Source of the DNA: JBMZCV01 sp049613665
GTDB taxonomy: Bacteria; Bacteroidota; Bacteroidia; Chitinophagales; UBA2359
DNA length: 12,163 nt
Reading direction: 5' to 3'
Assembly: GCA_049613665.1 (NCBI GenBank)
Contig: JBMZCV010000153.1
Location: forward strand, 1 to 12,163
Made by a program: the position numbers and the translations under genes. The first letter of the stretch is position 1. Each line of letters starts with the position of its first letter. This document shows positions 7,155 through 12,163 of the stretch, piece by piece. Under the pieces are notes generated by a model. That model saw only the letters and a list, made by a program, of their open reading frames with translations, did no database searches and was not told the DNA's origin.

Positions 7155-8039
7155 TTATTTTAGTAGAGGTTTCAATACTTTTTTGGCAATTTCAAAAAGT
7201 GGTTTTGATATTTTATGCAAACTAATATAGCTATTACTTATTTCGTAAGCATGATGTTTTAGATAAGGTGCCATCGCAATACTACCTATTATTTTGTGCC
7301 AAAGGCTCATTTCTTTTTGCCATTTTCCGATATTGCTAGTATTAAAATTTTGCTTATACATATCTTCTGTGTACCAAATATTGTCGGCACTAAACTGATG
7401 GTCTTTCATCGAGTATTGGCTCGGATTAAACTGCTCTTTTTCTACTCCTAATGCTAAAAAGCTCATTAAATCTTGCAAGGCTGTTTGTGGGTTTTCTAGC
7501 AAATATTCATACTTTACGGCATAAACTCTGTCTTTGTAAGCTGGATTTTTGGCCAAAGCATGATAATGTCGATTGCAGTCGTTCCATTTCAAGCACAGTT
7601 TTAGAAAACTGAGATGTTTCGTACTTTTTTTCGCTGCTTTATACCGCTTTTTTACATTCATAAAAGAATTTAACACATCACGGCCATCTCTATAAATATA
7701 AACAAACTTTGCTTTTGGCATTAAATCTAAAAGCTGCTGGGCTGCAAAAATATTATCTGGCGTTTTTTCTGAAATATAAGAAACATTTTTTGTGCCAATT
7801 ATTTTATTTTCCAAAAAAGAAGCTATAAATTCTTGCCATTGTTGTTGCAAAAAAGTTTCATCATAAAAAAAAGATTGTCTTTGTAGTTGTGCAGGCTGTT
7901 TCATCTGCGAAAAAATTTGCATAAAACGAGGCAAAAAGTCAAATTCTGGGCCACCATGTATTTCAGAATGCAAAATAAGCAACTTTTGAACAAAAGAAGT
8001 GCCTGAACGTCCTGAGCCGCCTAAAAAAACATATTTCAT
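7155..8039 (-). CDS. Sulfotransferase family protein (operon-linked)
   Basis: This is predicted to transfer sulfate from PAPS to a carbohydrate or other acceptor. The 294-residue protein starts directly with the PAPS 5'-phosphosulfate loop GGSGRSGTSFVQKLL (7-21). EKTP (91-94) follows, then the 3'-phosphate site FVYIYRDGRDVLNSFM (112-127, Arg117 and Ser125). NIGKWQKEMS (236-245) matches the common C-terminal IGKW segment. These mark it as a soluble PAPS sulfotransferase of the bacterial Sulfotransfer_3-like group. No signal peptide or membrane anchor is seen, so it acts in the cytoplasm. It is the first gene of the amino-sugar operon, 3 bp before the ketoisomerase, which points to a sugar or glycan precursor as acceptor. 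It shares little beyond the PAPS motifs with the divergent sulfotransferase next door. Confidence 0.88.
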   Translation of the reverse strand: MKYVFLGGSGRSGTSFVQKLLILHSEIHGGPEFDFLPRFMQIFSQMKQPAQLQRQSFFYDETFLQQQWQEFIASFLENKIIGTKNVSYISEKTPDNIFAAQQLLDLMPKAKFVYIYRDGRDVLNSFMNVKKRYKAAKKSTKHLSFLKLCLKWNDCNRHYHALAKNPAYKDRVYAVKYEYLLENPQTALQDLMSFLALGVEKEQFNPSQYSMKDHQFSADNIWYTEDMYKQNFNTSNIGKWQKEMSLWHKIIGSIAMAPYLKHHAYEISNSYISLHKISKPLFEIAKKVLKPLLK

Positions 8040-8085
8040 GTATTTAAATATTTTGTAATAGCTTTAATTTTTGAAAAAACTTTTA

Positions 8086-8093
8086 CAAAGATA
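8086..8093 (-). promoter_or_regulatory. Candidate -7 box for the amino-sugar operon
   Basis: The minus strand reads TATCTTTG, the same octamer as in the tRNA promoter, about 47 bp before the sulfotransferase ATG. The -33 position lacks TTG (GTT at 8115-8117 is nearest). A second match, TAACTTTG, lies further up at 8136-8143. Confidence 0.5.
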
Positions 8094-8236
8094 GTATAAA
8101 GACTTTATTTTAATAACTTTTAGTATTTTTTTCTACAAAGTTATAAAAATTTAATGTGATGGGGAAAGCAATAGTTCATATTTTGCATGACTAAAAAGAA
8201 TTTTAACAATTCGGTTCTTTGTTCATAAAAAAGGTT

Positions 8237-8244
8237 TATATTTG
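8237..8244 (+). promoter_or_regulatory. Candidate -7 box for the plus-strand sulfotransferase
   Basis: TATATTTG fits TAnnTTTG. A TTG lies at 8219-8221 but only 15 nt away. The usual spacing of about 20 nt falls on GTT (8214-8216). The -33 element is therefore weak. Confidence 0.42.
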
Positions 8245-8427
8245 ACGACTAATTTTTTTTTTAAAATGTGAAGCACTAATTTAACATAGCTCAAAAAGAG
8301 TTTATTTAGTACAACAAATCGTTATGGTGTGATTTTTTTTTCAAAAAGAAATGTTTAGGAGAATTATGCAGTGAAGTAGTTTTTTGGAATGAAAAAACGC
8401 AAAGTATTGAATTAAAAGAAGCTTGAT

Positions 8428-9396
8428 ATGAAAGTAATAATAGACATTAAAGTCGAAAAAATGCCTGACTTTTTGGTAGTAGGAGCAGCCAAAAGTGGCA
8501 CATCTTCTTTGCATTATTATTTGCAGGCACACCCTCAAATTTTTATGCCAAAATCGGTGAAAGAAACTTTATTTTTCTTTCTCGTCAATCGGCCAAATCA
8601 TATAGATAGACAACAACATCCTCATGCTGTCGATAATTTGAAAGATTATATCGCACTTTTTGAGGAGGCTACCGATGAGCAAGTTTTGGGCGAAGCAACA
8701 CCACATTATTTGGGCTATGCCGATGAGTGTATTTCAAATATCAAGGCACAATACCCAAATTATGAGCGAGTGAAAATAATTATTGTGTTGCGAAATCCTG
8801 TCGAAAAAGTCATTTCACAATACAAGATGTTAAGAGACCGTTTGGGTGTTGAGCCGTTGAGTCTTTCCGATGCTTTGGCGGCTGAGGAGGAGCGACGAAA
8901 GAATCCGAAATATGTGAGTTCGTTCAATTATGTGGAGAGCAGCCGATATGCTCATCAAGTGAAAGCTTATTTAGATAATTTTCCGAATACGAAAATATTT
9001 TTTTATGATGATTTGAAAGCAAAACCACGTCAATTTTTGACCAATATTTTAGATTTTTTGGAAGTAGATAGCGGATTTGTGCCTCAAAATTTGGAACAAG
9101 TTTATAATCAGGCGGCTTTGAAACCAAAAAGTAAGGTTGCTCATTTTTTGAAAAAAAACGTATATGAACCTATTTTGCAAAGTAGTTTTTTGAAAGCTAC
9201 ATTGAATATGTTTGTTTCGGAACAAAAGTTGCAAACGATGAAAAACAGTTTTAAACAGAAATTTGAGCAACAATTTTTGCAAAAAGCAGAAACGAAAATT
9301 GAGGAGGAAACAGTAGAAGAACTCAAAGCTATTTTTAGAGAAGATATTTTGTTGCTCGAAAAATATTTAAATAAAGACTTGAAACATTGGCTATAA
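8428..9396 (+). CDS. Sulfotransferase family protein (heparan-sulfotransferase-like layout)
   Basis: A PAPS-dependent carbohydrate sulfotransferase is predicted. The 322-residue protein has the 5'-phosphosulfate loop DFLVVGAAKSGTSSLHYYL (14-32, Lys22), KETLFFF (45-51) and GEATPHYL (88-95). The 3'-phosphate site IIIVLRNPVEKVISQY (117-132, Arg122 and Ser130) and SSRYAHQVKAYLDNFP (171-186) follow. This order resembles the glycosaminoglycan N-/O-sulfotransferase branch of Sulfotransfer_1. The last 90 residues are lysine-rich and helical, with possible coiled coil near 285-320. Homologs often begin right at the PDFLVVG strand, so Met12 (8461) is an alternative start. ATG 8428 has an AGAAG-like sequence 7-12 bases upstream and is kept. 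It is divergent from the amino-sugar operon, which suggests modification of the same glycan. Confidence 0.87.
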   Translation: MKVIIDIKVEKMPDFLVVGAAKSGTSSLHYYLQAHPQIFMPKSVKETLFFFLVNRPNHIDRQQHPHAVDNLKDYIALFEEATDEQVLGEATPHYLGYADECISNIKAQYPNYERVKIIIVLRNPVEKVISQYKMLRDRLGVEPLSLSDALAAEEERRKNPKYVSSFNYVESSRYAHQVKAYLDNFPNTKIFFYDDLKAKPRQFLTNILDFLEVDSGFVPQNLEQVYNQAALKPKSKVAHFLKKNVYEPILQSSFLKATLNMFVSEQKLQTMKNSFKQKFEQQFLQKAETKIEEETVEELKAIFREDILLLEKYLNKDLKHWL

Positions 9397-9470
9397 ATAA
9401 AAGCAGTTTTTACCTAAATTTTCTTTTTGAGATATAAGTGTTTGGCATTTCTAATCCTAAAAATTAATTT

Positions 9471-9574
9471 AAGTAGCCAGACAAAAATAAATATACATTT
9501 CGTTGAAGCTAACACGCTGAACATGAATGCGTTAGCAATGAATCGACCGTTTATTAAATAGTGCTTGGCACTTA
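9471..9574. repeat. Two-hairpin dispersed repeat, copy 2
   Basis: This is the partner of 6607-6712. Its 29-nt element (9508-9536, GCTAAC ... GTTAGC) starts with six perfect pairs but is less regular inside than copy 1. Its second hairpin (9560-9572, AGTGC-TTG-GCACT) is perfect, where copy 1 needs three G-U pairs. It lies just downstream of the plus-strand sulfotransferase and runs straight into a strong terminator. Confidence 0.75.
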
Positions 9575-9580
9575 AAAAAC

Positions 9581-9620
9581 AAAAAACCTTGATGTTTGCC
9601 GACATCAAGGTTTTTTTTTG
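9581..9620. terminator. Bidirectional terminator between convergent genes
   Basis: A perfect 15-bp stem (9581-9595, core CCTTGATGT; 9602-9616, core ACATCAAGG) encloses a 6-nt loop. The plus strand continues in T residues to 9619, and the minus strand ends in six U with more downstream. It lies between the plus-strand sulfotransferase (ends 9396) and the minus-strand cysteine-rich gene (ends 9662), and suits both. Confidence 0.92.
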
Positions 9621-9661
9621 AGAAAAATGGAAAATATGTTACGTCATTACATTTTTATATT

Positions 9662-10075
9662 TTACAAGGCATTATTATCATTTGTTAGTTCTATTTTCTG
9701 TTTAGAAGGACATTTTACAGAACCGTAAGAACAAAATACACAACATTCTTTTTCTTTTGGCTTTACCATATTGTTACAAGCGTCACACTTATGAAATACT
9801 TTGCAAGCATTTTCTTGCATGACTTCAGTAGTTTGATGTTGGCATTTTGGGCAAGTTAAGATACTTTGCATCTTTAAAACAGCAGTTTCGCTATTTTCTA
9901 ATCCATTTAAGTTATTTACATTCTCATCAGCAGAAAGCATCTCATTCATAGTAAGCAAATCATTATTGTTAAGTGTTTCTAATTCGTTCTGTGCTTGTGC
10001 ATTGAAAATAGTAATAATACTTAAAATGATGATAATGAATGAATTAGTTGCTATTTTGATGTTAAATATAGTCAT
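9662..10075 (-). CDS. Small exported cysteine-rich protein with GDCCVFCSYG-type metal-binding-like domain
   Basis: The 137-residue protein starts with a signal peptide (hydrophobic FIIIILSIITIF at 13-24, probable cleavage after AQA near 28). An Asn/Glu-rich linker (30-68) is followed by a nine-cysteine domain: CPKC (75-78), Cys91, CDAC (97-100), ECCVFC (110-115) and Cys122 in SVKCP. The stretch KPKEKECCVFCSYGSVKCP closely resembles a family of small bacterial proteins ending in KPGDCCVFCSYGTVPCPP. I remember these as stand-alone cytosolic proteins of about 60-70 residues often near metal-resistance genes. Paired CxxC motifs suggest zinc or other metal binding. Met69 falls where the short family members begin, so a second, cytosolic start (9871) is conceivable. 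The role is unknown. No metal-transport gene is adjacent, and the gene stands alone between AT-rich gaps. Confidence 0.75.
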   Translation of the reverse strand: MTIFNIKIATNSFIIIILSIITIFNAQAQNELETLNNNDLLTMNEMLSADENVNNLNGLENSETAVLKMQSILTCPKCQHQTTEVMQENACKVFHKCDACNNMVKPKEKECCVFCSYGSVKCPSKQKIELTNDNNAL

Positions 10076-10562
10076 TTTATATGGAGTTTAAAATTGTTTT
10101 TAATTGATTGTGTTTCTAGTAAAGGTTACGGTATTCAGAAGAAAAATGTTGCGGTTTTGTAATTTGCTAAAAAGGAAATTTGATTATTTTTTTTGTAACA
10201 TTTTGATAGTTGTTTTTTTTAAAGGTATAAATCACTAATAATCAATGAAATACTTAGTAATTATTTTAGGTATTTAATTTGATTGCAGCAAAAACCTTGC
10301 CTATAATTTTGTTTTGTATTTTTTGATGTCATTTAAAAGTCAAAATATTTTGAAGCAAAAAGGAAATATAATAAAAAAATAGCTATTACCTTTGTGTATG
10401 CTTTTTAGACACAAAAAAAGCTGAATTCCTTAAAAAGAACTCAACTTTCTTTGTTTTTATGACTTTATTGTGGCAAATTGTAGCGGTGATTGTTAAAATG
10501 ATTTTTTACTACTTTTTTTAAGTCAAAGGATAAAATTTAAGCAGACTTTGCAGCATTTTTTA
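10076..10562. other. 487-bp non-coding gap
   Basis: No gene is visible. The gap holds the terminator of the PKD-domain gene (10409-10455), an isolated plus-strand TACCTTTG at 10387-10394, and AT-rich sequence that should contain the promoter of the cysteine-rich gene. The nearest match for that promoter is a TACCTTTA-like box at 10220-10227 without a proper -33. Confidence 0.55.
10409..10455 (-). terminator. Terminator of the PKD/type IX cargo gene
   Basis: Arms AAAGCTGAATTC (10417-10428) and GAACTCAACTTT (10437-10448) enclose an 8-nt loop. On the minus strand all 12 positions pair, two of them as G-U. On the plus strand those two become mismatches, so the element fits minus-strand transcripts. 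The minus strand then continues CTTTTTTTGT. It lies about 115 bp past the stop codon. Confidence 0.72.
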
Positions 10563-11180
10563 TCAATTTTTAATCAACAATTTATTGCTACTTATTAGTT
10601 TCATTTTTTTGTCTAAAATAGCATATATATACATACCTGTTTTCCAACTACTCACGTCAATAGTTTCGGAAGTATGCAAGTTTTTTTTCTCAAATAGCCT
10701 ATCTCCTTTGCTATCATAAACTACCAATGTATGAGTATGATGAGTAGTAGGTATTGAAAAATGAAGATAGTTGGAAGCTGGATTTGGATAAGGAGTGACT
10801 GCATTTTGGGTCGCTTCAAGGTTTGGAATAGCAGAACAAAAATCTACTGTAATGGTATCTATAAAGGTAACCAAGCCGCCATTTGTATTGATAGCTGTAA
10901 GAGCAACAGCATACTCGCCAGGTTCGTCATAAACATAAGTTGGGTGCTGTGTCGCAATCGTATCGCCATTGCCAAATGCCCAAATAAACCCAATAGCGTT
11001 GAGGCTAGTGTTCGTAAAAATCGCTGTTAAACAGTAGATTTGATACTCATAACTAGCTGCTAAAGGCCCTTGCACAACTTCTACGGTTTCATTTTCGACA
11101 GGTGTTTGCGTTGGTTGTGCTGTTGTTTTCAGCTGTGCCAAAGCCAAAAAGCAAAGCGAGATGTAAATAAAGTTTCTCAT
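10563..11180 (-). CDS. Secreted PKD-domain protein with type IX C-terminal sorting domain
   Basis: The 205-residue protein is predicted to cross the inner membrane by Sec (signal peptide MRNFIYISLCFLALAQ, cleavage near TTAQ 19-22) and the outer membrane by the type IX system. Residues about 45-113 form a PKD-like beta-sandwich, with the signature FIWAFGNGDTI...HPTYVYDEPGEYAVALTAIN. Cys50 and Cys115 bracket it and could pair. Residues about 128-205 form the type A sorting domain: TPYPNPASNYLHF, VVYDSKGDRLFEKK, ETIDVSSWKTGMYIYAI and a final SNKLLI strand. There is no catalytic domain, so it is probably a small surface or released binding or structural protein; such a minimal cargo is unusual. 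It follows ppgK by 69 bp on the same strand, but no shared function is evident. Confidence 0.88.
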   Translation of the reverse strand: MRNFIYISLCFLALAQLKTTAQPTQTPVENETVEVVQGPLAASYEYQIYCLTAIFTNTSLNAIGFIWAFGNGDTIATQHPTYVYDEPGEYAVALTAINTNGGLVTFIDTITVDFCSAIPNLEATQNAVTPYPNPASNYLHFSIPTTHHTHTLVVYDSKGDRLFEKKNLHTSETIDVSSWKTGMYIYAILDKKMKLISSNKLLIKN

Positions 11181-11214
11181 TTTTTATAGGTTTTTAATTA
11201 AACAAATAGGTTTC

Positions 11215-11282
11215 TTTAGGTTTTAACGGTTTTCGTAACATTTTGTACTTTAGGCTTTAACAGTTCTCATAATACTTTGTGC
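11215..11282. repeat. 34-bp imperfect tandem duplication over the ppgK stop codon
   Basis: Units 11249-11282 and 11215-11248 are adjacent and 34 bp each, identical at 27 of 34 positions. On the minus strand both read like ACAAA...TTA...GTTAAA...CCTAAA, so the downstream unit is a copy of the last codons of ppgK plus its stop. All seven differences are transitions. The unit length is not a multiple of three and the frame closes in the first unit, so the protein is not extended. Confidence 0.8.
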
Positions 11283-12038
11283 TAGGTTTTTTGCTGCAAT
11301 AGCTGCACCTATAATACCTGCATGATTGCCCAAAATAGCAGGAACGACAGGAGTTTTTAGCTGTAGAAAAGGTTGAATTTTAGTATATTTTTTGCTTCCA
11401 CCGCCGCCTAAAATGATTAAATCTGGCGAAAACAAACGTTCTATTTGAGTTAAATAAAAGTTGAGTTGTTCGCCATATTTTTCCCAACTCATACTATTTC
11501 GTTTTCTGACACCTTCAGAAGCATATTTTTCGCCTAAAATATTGTTTTCCAAATAAATTTGTCCGAGTTCGGTATTGGGCAATAACTTGCCATTCAAAAA
11601 CAGTGCTGACCCAATTCCTGTGCCTAACGTAAGCAATAACACTATTCCATTTTTTGCGTTTTTAGTGCCAAAATTAATTTCTGCCAAACCAGCAGCATCA
11701 GCATCATTGATAATTTGAACGGGCAATGCTAGTTTTTGTTCAAATAGTTGGATAGCATTGGTTTCAATCCAAGTTTTATCAATATTATTGGCTGTTTTCA
11801 CAATTCCGTTCTGCACAAGAGCTGGAAAACCAAAACCGATTGGGCCATTCCAATCGAAAAAATCGACAATTTGTTTTACTGTTTCTGCTACGGCAGCAGG
11901 TGTCGCTGGTTTTGGTGTTGGAATACGATGCCTTTTGGTTATCATTTTTCCATTTACGATATCTACAAGGCCGCCTTTGATGCCTGTACCTCCTATATCA
12001 ATACCTAAAATAAGCGTGTTGCGTTCTGTGTTAGTCAT
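11250..12038 (-). CDS. ppgK: Polyphosphate glucokinase (ROK family)
   Basis: This enzyme phosphorylates glucose to glucose-6-phosphate in the cytoplasm using inorganic polyphosphate, and often ATP. The 262-residue protein is typical in length. Visible features are the phosphate-1 loop GIDIGGTGIKGG (12-23), a RIPTPKPATP segment (38-47) like the TPTP-type stretch of polyphosphate users, and GFGFPA (68-73). NDADAAGLAE (111-120) contains the catalytic Asp, probably 114. LTLGTGIGSALFLNGKLLPNTELG (136-159) and the adenosine-side IILGGGGSKK (208-217) follow. The NDADAAG and NTELG motifs distinguish PPGK from sugar-repressor ROK proteins, and there is no N-terminal DNA-binding domain. Its 3' end is duplicated in the spacer. 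The PKD-domain gene follows 69 bp downstream and may be cotranscribed. No clear promoter is seen upstream. Confidence 0.93.
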   Translation of the reverse strand: MTNTERNTLILGIDIGGTGIKGGLVDIVNGKMITKRHRIPTPKPATPAAVAETVKQIVDFFDWNGPIGFGFPALVQNGIVKTANNIDKTWIETNAIQLFEQKLALPVQIINDADAAGLAEINFGTKNAKNGIVLLLTLGTGIGSALFLNGKLLPNTELGQIYLENNILGEKYASEGVRKRNSMSWEKYGEQLNFYLTQIERLFSPDLIILGGGGSKKYTKIQPFLQLKTPVVPAILGNHAGIIGAAIAAKNLAQSIMRTVKA

Positions 12039-12110
12039 CTATGAGTTTTTAGTTGTTAATTCTTAGTTTTTTTCAATAATTTGGACATTTATACATTTTT
12101 CGAAAACTTG

Positions 12111-12161
12111 ATAGGTGGGGTGTCGAATTTCGTGGTGTTTTTTTATAAACACTCGCCCTAT
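12111..12161. repeat. Interrupted inverted repeat at the right edge
   Basis: ATAGGTGGGGTGT (12111-12123) pairs with ACACTCGCCCTAT (12149-12161) at 11 of 13 positions, including one G-U. Inside, GTGTTT (12135-12140) and AAACAC (12147-12152) form a competing hairpin. The GC content of the arms stands out from the flanks. It could be a terminator of a gene beyond the window or an end of a repeat element; the window stops too soon to tell. Confidence 0.45.
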
Positions 12162-12163
12162 TT

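Larger units (their letters stand above)
8040..8427. other. Divergent regulatory region between the two sulfotransferase genes
   Basis: This 388-bp AT-rich region separates outward-facing sulfotransferase genes and contains no credible gene. It carries minus-strand -7 boxes at 8086-8093 and 8136-8143 and a plus-strand -7 box at 8237-8244. The plus-side leader (about 8251-8427) would be unusually long, at roughly 175 nt. Confidence 0.55.

Noticed and set aside
8341..8538. Minus-strand open frame in the divergent region
   Set aside because: It overlaps the start of the well-supported plus-strand sulfotransferase and has no family features.
9414..9608. 64-residue minus-strand open frame
   Set aside because: It overlaps both the two-hairpin repeat and the bidirectional terminator, so it cannot be a sensible gene.
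1..12163. CRISPR array, complete insertion sequence, prophage or toxin-antitoxin pair
   Set aside because: No regularly spaced direct repeats, transposase, integrase, phage proteins or paired small genes were seen on either strand.

Overview
The window is AT-rich and reads as a chromosomal piece of a Bacteroidota bacterium, probably of the Cytophagales-type gliding or marine groups; the genus cannot be named from sequence alone. The main evidence is a secreted protein with a type IX secretion C-terminal sorting domain and Bacteroidota-style promoters (-7 TAnnTTTG, with a good TTG -33 box before the tRNAs). Start codons also lack strong Shine-Dalgarno sequences, and there is an OmpP1/FadL-type outer-membrane protein.

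Layout, left to right. 1-611 is non-coding, with degenerate repeat-like modules and a hairpin terminator. 612-2150 (-) is a FadL/TodX-family outer-membrane channel. 2419-2649 (-) holds two identical tRNA-Thr(TGT) genes behind one clear promoter and before one terminator. 3535-4188 and 2792-3514 (-) are a deoxynucleoside-kinase-like P-loop protein followed 20 bp later by dapB of lysine/diaminopimelate synthesis. 4438-8039 (-) is a surface-sugar cluster. In transcription order it encodes a sulfotransferase, an FdtA/QdtA cupin ketoisomerase, a left-handed beta-helix acyltransferase and an FdtB/QdtB aminotransferase. 8428-9396 (+) is a second, differently built sulfotransferase transcribed divergently. 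9662-10075 (-) is a small exported nine-cysteine protein, 10563-11180 (-) a PKD-domain type IX cargo protein, and 11250-12038 (-) a polyphosphate glucokinase.

The central biological unit is the sugar cluster. Ketoisomerase, aminotransferase and acyltransferase are the three steps that turn dTDP-4-keto-6-deoxyglucose into a dTDP-3-acylamido-3,6-dideoxyhexose (Fuc3NAc or Qui3NAc type). Flanking sulfotransferases suggest a sulfated surface glycan (LPS, capsule or protein glycan). RmlA, RmlB and glycosyltransferases are not in the window and must lie elsewhere.

The most unusual structure is a repeat of about 105 bp present twice in the same orientation (6607-6712 and 9471-9574). Its 73-bp core has no indels and holds two potential hairpins at identical spacing. 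One copy splits the amino-sugar operon; the other abuts a strong terminator. Also of note are a 34-bp tandem duplication across the ppgK stop codon whose copies differ only by transitions, and a signal peptide attached to a cysteine-rich domain normally found as a small cytosolic protein.
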